64,000 nt of DNA from assembly GCA_016794525.1 (NCBI GenBank), contig JAEUJY010000141.1:213154-277153 (forward strand), written 5' to 3'. Numbering within the stretch: the stretch's first letter is position 1; every line of letters starts with the position of its first letter. The position numbers and the translations under genes were made by a program. Below are positions 11,415-23,993 of the stretch, piece after piece. The notes under the pieces are model-generated. The model saw nothing but the letters and a program-made list of their open reading frames with translations. It was not told the origin of the DNA and searched no databases. Source of the DNA: Myxococcales bacterium (GTDB taxonomy: Bacteria > Myxococcota_A > Polyangia > Haliangiales > Haliangiaceae).

Positions 11415-12686
11415 ATGCCCAAGCTCACGTCCCTGGTCGGCACCGTCGCGCTGGTCGGAGTCATCGGCGCCGCTGGCTGCGTCGAGGATCCCGAGGACCT
11501 CGGCGTCGCCGAGGGCGACGCCACGATCACCCAGATCCTCCGCAACGGGACCTACATCCCCAACGGGACCTACATCCCTAACGGGACCTACATCCCCAAC
11601 GGGACCTACATCCCCAACGGGACCTACATCCCCAACGGCACCGGCGGCTACAGCTACGGGACGATGATCCAGAACGTGTACCTGCGGGCTGGCACGCTCG
11701 ACGGCCTCACCGCGCCGGACCCGGTCCAGAACGGCGAGTCGCTGATCGGCGGCTACGTCGACCAGGGCTCGCTGAACATGCTCAGCCCGACTCGCGGCTG
11801 GCTCACCAACGCCGCCTTGGTGGGCACCACGATGAAGGCCAACCTGTACGGCGGCGGCACCGGCTTCCTCACCGTGCGGATCGACTCGGTCGAGCAGGCG
11901 CCGGATCCGACGCCGAGCTGGTACTGCCCGACGCCGGACAGCTGCGTCAACGTGTCGGCCAACGAGAACGCCGACCTGTACCGGTTCGGGCTGTCGTGGC
12001 TGTCGCCCGCGCACTTCGAGCGCCGCGGGTTCACCAACGTCTACGTGCCCGCGAGCTGGCAGCCGTTCTGCCCGGGCGGCAACAAGGCGCTGGTGTCCGA
12101 GGGCAAGTGGCGCATCGGCCAGCGCAGCGACGGCTACCTGCTCGACCTCGGCTTCGACACCACGATCGCGCAGGGCGGGCTCGGCACGTTCTCGTGCGAG
12201 GGCACTGGGCCGGTCGCCAAGTGCATGGCCGCCGGCTACAAGCCGTGGAAGTCGTTCTCGAAGACCACCTGCACCAAGTACGGCTGCACGACCTCGACCC
12301 GCGGCGGCCCCGACCTGCTGCAGGCCTGCGTGCGCATGCTGCGCGCCGACTACTGCGGCACCGGCGAGACGATGACCACCGACGGCACGCTGATCGATCC
12401 CACCGATCGGTGGAACGTCGTCGGCGCGTACACGACGACCTGGGGCTACGAGGCCGAGTGGGAGTCCGACGGGGCGCGCTGCATCAGCGCCGCGCGTTAC
12501 CCGCTGCTCGCGCCGTTCGCCGACCCGAGCAACCCGCTGTACAACGACCCGCGCTACGCCAAGTGCCGCACGATCTACGCGACCAGCCAGCAGATGGCGC
12601 AGGCCGGGCAGCAGTGCGGGAGCCAGACCCGCGTCGACAACGGCACCGGCGGCTGGCTGGCCGACCGCTCGAGCTCGCTGCCCTGA
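11415..12686 (+). CDS. Secreted lipoprotein with NGTYIP repeats
   Basis: 423 aa. The start at 11415 gives a clean signal peptide (MPKLTSLVGTVALVGVIG) ending in a lipobox-like AAGC, so a lipoprotein is likely. After an acidic linker come five identical six-residue repeats NGTYIP (tract 11544-11633), then a globular part of about 330 residues with many Cys, including CPTPDSC and a cluster near TTCTKYGCTTS that probably forms disulfides. I recognise no enzyme family. The gene ends with TGA fused to the convergent exonuclease stop (TGATCA). Surface or periplasmic location is inferred from the signal. Confidence 0.75.
   Translation: MPKLTSLVGTVALVGVIGAAGCVEDPEDLGVAEGDATITQILRNGTYIPNGTYIPNGTYIPNGTYIPNGTYIPNGTGGYSYGTMIQNVYLRAGTLDGLTAPDPVQNGESLIGGYVDQGSLNMLSPTRGWLTNAALVGTTMKANLYGGGTGFLTVRIDSVEQAPDPTPSWYCPTPDSCVNVSANENADLYRFGLSWLSPAHFERRGFTNVYVPASWQPFCPGGNKALVSEGKWRIGQRSDGYLLDLGFDTTIAQGGLGTFSCEGTGPVAKCMAAGYKPWKSFSKTTCTKYGCTTSTRGGPDLLQACVRMLRADYCGTGETMTTDGTLIDPTDRWNVVGAYTTTWGYEAEWESDGARCISAARYPLLAPFADPSNPLYNDPRYAKCRTIYATSQQMAQAGQQCGSQTRVDNGTGGWLADRSSSLP
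11544..11633 (+). repeat. Five 18-bp in-frame tandem repeats
   Basis: Five head-to-tail copies of an 18-bp unit encoding Asn-Gly-Thr-Tyr-Ile-Pro. The copies are almost identical at DNA level (one T/C difference at the last base of one unit), which indicates recent expansion or strong homogenisation. Copy number could vary between strains by slippage without breaking the frame. Confidence 0.95.
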
Positions 12687-12689
12687 TCA
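12684..12689. other. Shared TGATCA double stop
   Basis: Plus-strand TGA (12684-12686) and minus-strand TGA (12689-12687) abut in the palindrome TGATCA, so two convergent genes end back to back with no intergenic base. The same arrangement occurs at 25467-25472. Confidence 0.9.
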
Positions 12690-13451
12690 GCCCAGCGTGA
12701 CGGTCACCGGCGCGTGGTCCGACGCGTCGTGGCCCTTGCGCGCCTCGCGATCGATCGTGCAGGCGGTGGCGCGCGCCGCGACCGCGGCGTCGGCGAGGAA
12801 GTGATCGATGCGCAGGCCCTGGTCCTTGAAGAACTGCGCGCCGCGGTGGTCCCACCACGAGAACGCGCGCAGCTCGGGGTGGAGGGCGCGGAACACGTCG
12901 GTCAGGCCCCAGCCGAGCAGCGCGCGGAGCGCCGCGCGCTCGGCGTCGCTGCACAGCACCTCGCCGGCCCACTTCTTCGGATCGTGCACGTCGAGGTCGG
13001 CCGGCGCGATGTTCCAGTCGCCGCCCAGCACCAGCGGCTGCGCGCGATCGTGGCGATCGAGCCAGCGCAAGAGCCCGGCCAGCCACGCCAGCTTGTAGGC
13101 GTACTTGTCGCTGCCGACCGCCTGGCCGTTGGGCACGTAGACCGACGCGACGCGCACGCCGTCGACGGTGCCGGCGATCAGCCGGGCCTGCTCGTCGAGC
13201 GCCGCCTCGCCGAGGCCGGTCGTCACGTCGGCGATCGGCCCGCGCGCCGCGATCGCGACGCCGTTGTAGGACTTCTGGCCGTGGATCGCGACCTGGTAGC
13301 CGCGGCTGGTGAACAGCTCGTGCGGGAACCCGGCGTCCTCGACCTTGGTCTCCTGCAGGCAGATGCAGTCGGGTTGGGCGGCGTCGAGCCACGCCCCCAG
13401 GCGGGCCGCCCGGGCCCGGATCGAGTTGACGTTCCACGTGACGAGGCGCAT
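12687..13451 (-). CDS. xth: Exodeoxyribonuclease III
   Basis: 254 aa, the usual length for the ExoIII/XthA family. Start at the ATG at 13451 (MRLVTWNVNSIRAR). Catalytic residues are visible: Asn7, Glu34 in LQET, the Tyr in VASVYVPNGQ, Asp and Asn of GGDWN, and the C-terminal Asp-His of SDHAPV. The enzyme is a Mg-dependent AP endonuclease and 3'-5' exonuclease in base excision repair, cytoplasmic. It is convergent with the NGTYIP lipoprotein gene, sharing the palindromic hexamer TGATCA as both stops, and divergent from the trypsin-like gene with 35 bases between starts. Confidence 0.95.
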   Translation of the reverse strand: MRLVTWNVNSIRARAARLGAWLDAAQPDCICLQETKVEDAGFPHELFTSRGYQVAIHGQKSYNGVAIAARGPIADVTTGLGEAALDEQARLIAGTVDGVRVASVYVPNGQAVGSDKYAYKLAWLAGLLRWLDRHDRAQPLVLGGDWNIAPADLDVHDPKKWAGEVLCSDAERAALRALLGWGLTDVFRALHPELRAFSWWDHRGAQFFKDQGLRIDHFLADAAVAARATACTIDREARKGHDASDHAPVTVTLG

Positions 13452-13486
13452 CGACCGGACCCTATCACCTGGGCGATAGTCGGCCC

Positions 13487-14848
13487 ATGCGCTCGCTGGC
13501 ACTCGTCCTGGCCGCCTCGGCGGCGTGCACCACCGTCGACTTCGGCGCCGCCGAGCAGCCGGTGGTCGGCGCCGAGCTGGCCACCGACGATCCCGGGGTC
13601 GTCGCGCTGATGACGTCCCAGGGCCGGGTGTTCTGCACCGGCACGCTGGTCTCGCCCGAGACGGTGCTGACCGCGGCCCACTGCATCGCCGAGGCCGCGG
13701 GCGATCCGGCGGTGGCGGCGTTCTTCGGCGACGACGCCACCTCGACCGGCGCGCGGGTCAGCGTCGACGACTACGCCGCCCACCCCGGCTGGACCGGCGA
13801 CCTGGCCGGCGGCCACGACCTCGCGGTGCTGCACCTGGTGTCGCCGCAGCCGCTGGCGCTGGTCAAGCCGATGAACACCACCGACCTGGCGGCGTTCGTC
13901 GGCGCCGACTACCGCGTCGTCGGGTTCGGCATCCACGACCGCACGACCCGCGAGCTCGACGGCAAGAAGCGCGTCGGGCAGATGCGGATCGCGCGGCTCG
14001 ACGGCGACTACCTCGAGGCCGAGGACGTCGACGCCGATCAGGCCACCGCGATCTGCCAGGGCGACTCGGGCGGCCCCGGCTTCATCATGGTCGGCGGCGT
14101 CGAGGTGCTGGCCGGCACCCACTCGTACTCGATCCAGGGCTGCTTCAACCCGTCGGGCGACGCCCGCCCCGACCTGTACATGACCTCGTTCATCCAGCCG
14201 TACATCGACAGCCACGATCGCACCTGCCGCGCCGACGGCCTGTGCGTGCGGCTCGGCTGCTCGGCCGACCCCGACTGCCAGCCGTGCGGCGCCGACGGCA
14301 CCTGCGCCACCGGTTGCCCGCTGCCCGATCCCGACTGCCCGACGGCCGCCCTCGGCGAGATCTGCCAGGCCGACACCCAGTGCGCGACCGGGCAGTGCAT
14401 CGCCTGGCACGGCGACGTCCACACCCAGTTCTGCTCGCAGCCGTGCGCCGGCCCCGCCGACTGCCCGACGCCGGGCATGAGCTGCGCCGCGGTGCCGGGC
14501 GAGGGCATGGTCTGCACCTACGCCGGCCCGCCGCCGGGCGCGCTGGGCCAGGCGTGCGCGGCGCCGGTCGAGTGCGCCGAGTACAGCTGCGTCGACAGCG
14601 TCTGCACCTACCCGTGCGACATCCCGCGCGGCCTGCTGTGCCCCGAGGGCTTCACCTGCGACACCCGCGATCAAGGTGCCAGCTACAACTGCTTCGCGAC
14701 CGCGCCCACCGGCGACGACGACGGCGGCTGCTGCTCGTCCTCGTCGGGCGGGCCGACCTCGATCGGCCTCACGCTCGGCCTGGCCGCGCTGGCCCGGCGC
14801 CGGCGCCGTCGACGGTCGGCCGGCGATGGCCCGACGCAGGAGTGCTAG
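13487..14848 (+). CDS. Secreted trypsin-like protease with MYXO-CTERM-like tail
   Basis: 453 aa with an N-terminal signal peptide (MRSLALVLAASAAC; possible lipobox). The S1 protease domain has His65 in LTAAHC, Asp111 in HDLAVL and Ser194 in GDSGGP. The substrate pocket residue cannot be assigned safely. After the protease comes a Cys-rich region of about 190 residues with repeated CxxDxxCATGxC-like units. The tail has a Gly/Cys/Ser patch (GGCCSSSSGG), a hydrophobic helix and an Arg run (RRRRRR), which is the MYXO-CTERM pattern recognised by the myxosortase pathway and linked to outer-membrane anchoring. Ten bases separate it from the next gene, which also has such a tail, so the two may be cotranscribed. 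Confidence 0.9.
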   Translation: MRSLALVLAASAACTTVDFGAAEQPVVGAELATDDPGVVALMTSQGRVFCTGTLVSPETVLTAAHCIAEAAGDPAVAAFFGDDATSTGARVSVDDYAAHPGWTGDLAGGHDLAVLHLVSPQPLALVKPMNTTDLAAFVGADYRVVGFGIHDRTTRELDGKKRVGQMRIARLDGDYLEAEDVDADQATAICQGDSGGPGFIMVGGVEVLAGTHSYSIQGCFNPSGDARPDLYMTSFIQPYIDSHDRTCRADGLCVRLGCSADPDCQPCGADGTCATGCPLPDPDCPTAALGEICQADTQCATGQCIAWHGDVHTQFCSQPCAGPADCPTPGMSCAAVPGEGMVCTYAGPPPGALGQACAAPVECAEYSCVDSVCTYPCDIPRGLLCPEGFTCDTRDQGASYNCFATAPTGDDDGGCCSSSSGGPTSIGLTLGLAALARRRRRRRSAGDGPTQEC

Positions 14849-14857
14849 AGTCGAGCG

Positions 14858-16180
14858 ATGCGCCGCCTCGGTCTCGTCGCGCTCGCCGCCGTCCTCGGCG
14901 CCGGCGTGGCCCACGCCAACGGCCGCTTCCCGCAGTCGGTGTCGGTCACGTTCCGCCCCGGCACCCCGACCGACATCTACCTCGGCACCACGTTCGGCTT
15001 CTTGATCAGCCACGACGACGGCCACTTCGCGTGGCTGTGCGAGAAGAACATCGGCTACGAGGGCACGTTCGATCCCAAGTACCGGATCGCCGCCGACGGC
15101 ACGATCTACGCGACGACGTTCCGCGGCCTGCGGGTCAGCCGCGACGGCGGCTGCTCGTTCACCACCGCCACCGCCGATCGCCCGACCACCGACCCCGGCT
15201 ACATCGCCGACATCTGGGTCGACGCCGTCGACGTCAGCGCCACCGGCGAGGTGTGGGTCGCGACCGCCGAGAGCGCGCGGGAGAACAACGTCTTCCACTC
15301 GACCGACGGCGCGCGGACCTTCGTCCCCACCGACAACCGGTCGATGCAGATCTGGTGGCGCAGCATCGCGGTGGCCCGCACCGACGCCCGCCGGGTCTAC
15401 GTCACCGGCTACCAGGTCAACGTCGGCGGCGGCGACGCCGGGCCGACCGCGCCGAGCGTCCACCTGCGGCGCACCACCGACGGCGGCGCCACCTGGGCCG
15501 AGCTGCCGGTCGCGGGGTTCACGCTGGGCGGCTCGCCGCTGATCCTGGTCGAGGCGGTGTCGCCGACCGACCCCGACGTGCTGTTCGTGCGCTCGGTGCG
15601 CGCCGCGCTGCCGGCGAAGGACAAGCTCTACCGCTCGACCGACGGCGGCATGAGCTTCACCGAGGTGCTGACCACCGACGACGCGATCCGCGGCGTCGTC
15701 GTGCGCGCCAGCGGCGAGGTGCTGGTCGCGACCCAGACCGCCGGGGTGTTCCACTCGACCGATGGCGGCGCCACGTTCACGCCGTTCACCGCGCCGCCCC
15801 AGGCCGCGTGCCTCGGTGATCGCGGCGACGCGCTGTTCGCGTGCGGCGCCAACTGGGACCCCGACCTGTTCTCGCTGGGCCGCTCGCCCGACGGCGCGGC
15901 GTGGACCAAGGTGTTCCGCTTCGTCGAGATGGTCGGCCCGCTGGCGTGCCCGGCCGGCACGCCCCAGCACGATCAGTGCGAGGCGCTGGAGTGGCCGGCG
16001 ATCCGCGAGCAGTTCGGCATCAAGCCGCCGGTCGACGCCGGCGTCGACGCCCCGGGCGGGCACGGCGGCAGCGACGGCTGTTGCGACGGCGGCGGCGCGG
16101 CCGCGCCGGTGCTGGTGGTGGGCGGCCTGGCCACGGCGCTGCTCTTGCGGCGCCGGCGCAAGCGCCCCTGCTGCGAGTGA
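14858..16180 (+). CDS. Secreted Asp-box (BNR) propeller with MYXO-CTERM-like tail
   Basis: 440 aa with a signal peptide (MRRLGLVALAAVLGAGVAHA). At least four Asp-box motifs are spread through the protein (HSTDGARTF, RTTDGGATW, RSTDGGMSF, HSTDGGATF), as in sialidase/VPS10-type beta-propellers. The C-terminus has a glycine/cysteine patch (SDGCCDGGG), a hydrophobic helix and RRRRKR followed by CCE: a MYXO-CTERM-like sorting tail with an unusual terminal Cys pair. Sialidase catalytic Arg residues are not clearly present, so a binding or structural role is as likely as a glycosidase. It directly follows the trypsin-like gene. Confidence 0.85.
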   Translation: MRRLGLVALAAVLGAGVAHANGRFPQSVSVTFRPGTPTDIYLGTTFGFLISHDDGHFAWLCEKNIGYEGTFDPKYRIAADGTIYATTFRGLRVSRDGGCSFTTATADRPTTDPGYIADIWVDAVDVSATGEVWVATAESARENNVFHSTDGARTFVPTDNRSMQIWWRSIAVARTDARRVYVTGYQVNVGGGDAGPTAPSVHLRRTTDGGATWAELPVAGFTLGGSPLILVEAVSPTDPDVLFVRSVRAALPAKDKLYRSTDGGMSFTEVLTTDDAIRGVVVRASGEVLVATQTAGVFHSTDGGATFTPFTAPPQAACLGDRGDALFACGANWDPDLFSLGRSPDGAAWTKVFRFVEMVGPLACPAGTPQHDQCEALEWPAIREQFGIKPPVDAGVDAPGGHGGSDGCCDGGGAAAPVLVVGGLATALLLRRRRKRPCCE

Positions 16181-16193
16181 CGCGCGGCCGCGG

Positions 16194-16505
16194 CTACTTG
16201 CTCGACCGCGGCAGGTCCGAGATCGTGACCTTCGGGTCGAGGTAGGCCTTCAGCTTGCCCTCGATGTACTCGACGGCCTTCTTGCGCCAGAGGAACCCGG
16301 GGTCCTCGCCCTTGAACTGCACCGCGGTGGGGCCGACCGACATCTCGCCGTCGATCTTCACCACCAGGTACTTGCCGGCGAAGCGGGCCTTGTCGCCGTT
16401 CCACGTGACCTTGATGCCATGGCGATTGTGGAGGTACTCGCCCAGGACTTCGAGGCGTGCACGCGCATCGCCGACCGGCAACGCGTGCTGGTAGTTGATC
16501 TCCAT
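16194..16505 (-). CDS. Polyhydroxyalkanoic acid system family protein
   Basis: 103 aa from an ATG at 16505 (MEINYQHALPVGDARARLEV). Length and pattern fit the PHA_gran_rgn family, small proteins often found near polyhydroxyalkanoate genes: an N-terminal helix starting after a His-Ala-Leu motif, a central beta sheet (VTWNGDKARFAGKYLVVKIDG, read in parts) and an amphipathic C-terminal helix. Function in the family is unclear. No PHA synthase or phasin is in the window, so the link to PHA granules here is only by family. Confidence 0.75.
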   Translation of the reverse strand: MEINYQHALPVGDARARLEVLGEYLHNRHGIKVTWNGDKARFAGKYLVVKIDGEMSVGPTAVQFKGEDPGFLWRKKAVEYIEGKLKAYLDPKVTISDLPRSSK

Positions 16506-16609
16506 GCGCCGAATGTAGCAAGGCGACGACGATCGTCAGCATCCGATCGCGCCAAACCGCGCGCCTACATCGGCGGCGCGTAGCCCGCTACGCACCTCGG
16601 CAATTCCGT

Positions 16610-17077
16610 TCACGGGGCGCAGGGCGCGACGTCGTCGTGGGCGAACCGCCACCGCACCGCGCGGCCATCGATGCGGACTGCCTGGGCCTTCGTCAGCGGC
16701 GCGAACTCCGGGTCGCCGGTCAAGCGGACCCCGAGCGCCGAGATCGCCGGCTCGTGGCCGACCAGGATCACGGTGCCGTCGGGATCGAGCGCGGCCAGCG
16801 CCGCCATGACGTCGCCGGTGCGGCCCTCGGGCGCCAGCGCCGGCACGCAGTCGATCGGTCCGGTCCACTCCAGCGCCGCCGCCACCAGCTCGACGGTCAT
16901 GACCGCGCGGGTCAGCGGGCTGGTCCACACCGCCGTCGGGGTGCAGTCGTGCCATCGCAGGCGGCGCCCCAGCTCGCGCGCCTGCTCGCGGCCGCTCGCG
17001 CTCAGCGGCCGGGCGTGGTCGGGCAGATCGCGGCGCTCCTCGATGGCGTGGGCGTGGCGCACCAGGAAGACGATCAC
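16610..17077 (-). CDS. sixA: SixA-like phosphohistidine phosphatase
   Basis: 155 aa from a GTG at 17077 (VIVFLVRHAHAIE). Histidine-phosphatase superfamily: the catalytic His in LVRHAHA, the SixA signature D..RPLSASGREQA, a second Arg in WTSPLTRAVMT, an acid in the LAPEGRTGD stretch and the second catalytic His in VGHEP. SixA removes phosphate from histidine of His-containing phosphotransfer domains and related proteins in the cytoplasm. No obvious two-component partner lies next to it. It is divergent from the large disulfide-repeat/OmpA gene. Confidence 0.88.
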   Translation of the reverse strand: MIVFLVRHAHAIEERRDLPDHARPLSASGREQARELGRRLRWHDCTPTAVWTSPLTRAVMTVELVAAALEWTGPIDCVPALAPEGRTGDVMAALAALDPDGTVILVGHEPAISALGVRLTGDPEFAPLTKAQAVRIDGRAVRWRFAHDDVAPCAP

Positions 17078-17162
17078 GCCTCGAGCGTCGCGGCGGTCGA
17101 CCGGCGCTGTCAACCACCTGCTACCCCGCGATTCCTTGTGCCGCCCCGCGGGGCGGGTGACA

Positions 17163-21605
<4,443 letters not shown>

Positions 21606-21610
21606 CGCGG

Positions 21611-21638
21611 CGCGCGGGGGCCCCCTGCCCCCGGCGCG
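21611..21638. terminator. GC-rich hairpin between convergent genes
   Basis: Five-base GGGGG/CCCCC core extended by CGCGC on one side with a one-base bulge, loop CCCCCTG. It lies between the OmpA fusion stop and the convergent lipoprotein stop. No T-run follows, so intrinsic termination is uncertain. Confidence 0.35.
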
Positions 21639-21646
21639 GCGCCCCG

Positions 21647-22081
21647 CTACGGCTTGCGCGTGACCTGCCAGTCGCCGGTCTGCAGCTGGCCGTTGGCGCT
21701 GACCTTGGTCTCGAAGCTGCCGCTGATGGTGTCGCCGGCGACGGTGCCGGTGAAGGTGGTCTGGACCTCGCAGCTGCAGTTGGGGTCGGTGTAGGGCGCG
21801 ACCGAGCCGCTGATCTTGCCGCCCTCGACCGCGACGAACTCGATCTTCAGGGGCGGCGCGTCGGGCGCGCCCATGTGGATCTCGCCGATCGCGGTGTGCC
21901 GGCCCAGCTCGAGGGAGAAGTCGATCGTGCCGTCGCGGCCCGACTCGACGCCGTGGTAGTCGCCGGTCCAGTCGCCGACGATCTTGGCCATCTCGTTGTC
22001 GTCGCCCTTGACCTCGACGGCCTTCTGGCTGCCGCCGCAGGCGCCCAGCACGATCGCGAACGTGAAGAGGAGGTTGCGCAT
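21647..22081 (-). CDS. Hypothetical lipoprotein
   Basis: 144 aa from the ATG at 22081 (MRNLLFTFAIVLGACGGSQ). The signal peptide ends in the lipobox LGAC, so it is probably acylated at Cys15. The mature part is a small beta-rich domain with alternating strands (DGTIDFSLEL, KIEFVAVEGGKISGSV, TFTGTVAGDTISGSFE), consistent with a lipocalin-like or small barrel fold. One Cys pair, CSC, sits near residue 105. The in-frame upstream extension lies antisense to the divergent phosphoesterase gene and is rejected. Function unknown. Confidence 0.75.
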   Translation of the reverse strand: MRNLLFTFAIVLGACGGSQKAVEVKGDDNEMAKIVGDWTGDYHGVESGRDGTIDFSLELGRHTAIGEIHMGAPDAPPLKIEFVAVEGGKISGSVAPYTDPNCSCEVQTTFTGTVAGDTISGSFETKVSANGQLQTGDWQVTRKP

Positions 22082-22165
22082 GGGGGCGGATCTTGCCACA
22101 GCCCCCCGCCGGCGGTGCGGGCGACATCGGCGCGCACCGGGGCTGCGATCGGGTAACGTCGCCCC

Positions 22166-23587
22166 GTGACCCTCACCCGACGCGACGCCCTCCGGGGCCT
22201 CGGCATGATCGTCGGCGGCGCCACCCTGGGCTGCGGTGGCGACGACGGCGCCGACGCGGCCGACGCCGCGGCTCCCGACGCCCGCCCGCTCGACGCCCGC
22301 CCGCCCGACGCGCCGCCGATCGACGCCGCGCCGATCGACGCGCCCAGCGCGGCCGCGATGCTGGCCGCCATCGACACCTTCGTGGTGCTGATGATGGAGA
22401 ACCGCTCGTTCGACCACTACCTGGGCTCGCTGCGGCTGCTCGAGGGCCGCGCCGACTGCGACGGGCTGACCGGCAGCGAGTCGAACCCGGCGCCCGACGG
22501 CACGCCGGTGCCGGTGCACCGGCTCGACGACTTCACGCCGGCCGATCCGCCCCACGACTGGGACCCGTGCCACGCGCAGTGGAACCAGGGCGCCAACGAC
22601 GGCTTCGTCCGCGCCCACGCCGGCGCGTCGCAGGCCGACGTGATGGGCTACCACACCCGGGCGCAGCTCCCGATCACCTACGCCGTCGCCGACGCCGGCG
22701 CGACCTGCGACCGGTGGTTCGCGTCGGTGATGGGCCCGACCTGGCCCAACCGGTTCTACCTGCACGGCGCGACCTCCAACGGCCGCCAGAGCAACCTGCC
22801 GGTGGTCGGGTTCCGCAGCATCTTCGACGCGCTCACCGACGCCGGGGTCAGCCACACCAACTACTACTCCGACGTCGCGTGGGCCGTCGGCGGCTACGCC
22901 AAGCTGTCCGGCAACGCGCCGATCGAGGACTTCTTCACCGCCGCCGCCGCCGGCACGCTGCCGAGCTACTCGCTGATCGACCCGGCGTTCTTCGGCGGCG
23001 GCGCCAACGACGACCACCCGTCGCACGACGTGCGGCTGGGCCAGGCGTTGATCGCCAGCGTCGTCAACGCGATCGCCGCGTCGCCGCAGTGGGGCCGGTG
23101 CCTGCTGATCATCACCTACGACGAGCACGGCGGCTTCTTCGATCACGTGCCGCCGCCGGTGACGCTCGACGAGCGCGCCGAGTTCCGGCAGCTGGGCTTC
23201 CGGGTGCCGACCCAGCTGATCGGCCCGACCGTGCGCCGCGGCGAGATCGTCTCGACGCCGCTCGAGCACGCGTCGATCATCGCGACCTTGTGCCGGCGGT
23301 TCGGGATCGCGCCGCTCAACGCGCGCGTCACCGGCTCCAACGACGTCTCGGGCTGCCTCGACCCGGCGCGGCTCGGCGCCCCCCACGCGCCGCCGACCCT
23401 GCCGCCGGTGCCGATGGCGCGCGCCGCGCTGGCCAAGCGCCAGCCCTCCGACGCCCACGCCGAGCTGGCCGCCACCCTCGACGCGATGGACCTGCCGCCC
23501 GGCCTCGACCGCCGCGGCGACCCCGCCGTCACCGCGCGCTTCCTCGACTGGGCCGAGCGCCTCGGCGCGATCCGCTGGACCGACTGA
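22166..23587 (+). CDS. Tat-type secreted phosphoesterase (phospholipase C/AcpA family)
   Basis: 473 aa, GTG start. An N-terminal twin-arginine stretch (TLTRRDALRGLG) is followed by a possible lipobox Cys and a low-complexity Asp/Ala/Pro linker. The phosphoesterase family motifs are MMENRSFDHY near the N-terminus, DDHPSHDVR in the middle and TYDEHGGFFDHV further on, supplying the metal and catalytic residues. Members are phospholipases C or acid phosphatases acting outside the cytoplasm. Truncated C-terminal extension compared with Pseudomonas PlcH-type enzymes, so phosphatase/PLC specificity is open. A hairpin terminator follows directly. Confidence 0.88.
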   Translation: MTLTRRDALRGLGMIVGGATLGCGGDDGADAADAAAPDARPLDARPPDAPPIDAAPIDAPSAAAMLAAIDTFVVLMMENRSFDHYLGSLRLLEGRADCDGLTGSESNPAPDGTPVPVHRLDDFTPADPPHDWDPCHAQWNQGANDGFVRAHAGASQADVMGYHTRAQLPITYAVADAGATCDRWFASVMGPTWPNRFYLHGATSNGRQSNLPVVGFRSIFDALTDAGVSHTNYYSDVAWAVGGYAKLSGNAPIEDFFTAAAAGTLPSYSLIDPAFFGGGANDDHPSHDVRLGQALIASVVNAIAASPQWGRCLLIITYDEHGGFFDHVPPPVTLDERAEFRQLGFRVPTQLIGPTVRRGEIVSTPLEHASIIATLCRRFGIAPLNARVTGSNDVSGCLDPARLGAPHAPPTLPPVPMARAALAKRQPSDAHAELAATLDAMDLPPGLDRRGDPAVTARFLDWAERLGAIRWTD

Positions 23588-23593
23588 GTTTCA

Positions 23594-23620
23594 GGAGGTG
23601 CGTCGCCGCACCTCCCTTTT
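23594..23620 (+). terminator. Intrinsic terminator between convergent genes
   Basis: Perfect 9-bp stem GGAGGTGCG / CGCACCTCC (23594-23602 and 23607-23615) with a TCGC tetraloop, followed by C and TTTT. It sits two bases after the phosphoesterase region and before the convergent zinc-ribbon gene. The stem's left arm is part of a direct repeat TTTCAGGAGGTG that recurs at 23618-23629. Confidence 0.75.
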
Positions 23621-23631
23621 CAGGAGGTGGG

Positions 23632-23955
23632 TCAGTTGTCGGCCGGCGGCACGATCTCGAACCACAGCGTGCGGTCGCGGCTGCAGCGCTGGCAGCGCGC
23701 GCGCACCTCGCGGCGGCGCTGATCGTCGCTCGCGCGCGCGTCGTGGTCGAGCACCTTGAGCGGGCCGCCGCAGTGGCCGCACGGCACCGCCGCGGCGCGC
23801 GCCTCGATCACGACGGCGCTGTCGACGACGATCGGCCAGTCGCGGGCCCCGCCCGGCTCGAGCCGCGCGATCCGATCGCGGGTGCGGGTCGCCGCCTCGG
23901 CGGCGCGGTCGGCGGCGCGGCGCTCGGTGCGAGGGCGCGGTTTCTTCGAGGCCAC
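23632..23955 (-). CDS. Small zinc-ribbon protein
   Basis: 107 aa from a GTG at 23955 (first residues ASKKPRPRTERR). A basic N-terminal tail of about 45 residues is followed by a strand-rich part with two CxxC knuckles (CGHC and CQRC) about 28 residues apart, which can bind one zinc. No further domain is visible. It is divergent from the amine oxidase gene (38 bases between starts). A nucleic-acid-binding or protein-interaction role is possible; I do not recognise a named family. Confidence 0.7.
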   Translation of the reverse strand: MASKKPRPRTERRAADRAAEAATRTRDRIARLEPGGARDWPIVVDSAVVIEARAAAVPCGHCGGPLKVLDHDARASDDQRRREVRARCQRCSRDRTLWFEIVPPADN

Positions 23956-23993
23956 GGCGCGAGCCTGCCACAGCGCGCGGTACGATGGGCCGG

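Noticed and set aside
16671..17162. N-terminal extension of the disulfide-repeat/OmpA gene to 16671
   Set aside because: That stretch is antisense to the well-supported SixA gene, and a signal peptide begins only at 17163-17172.
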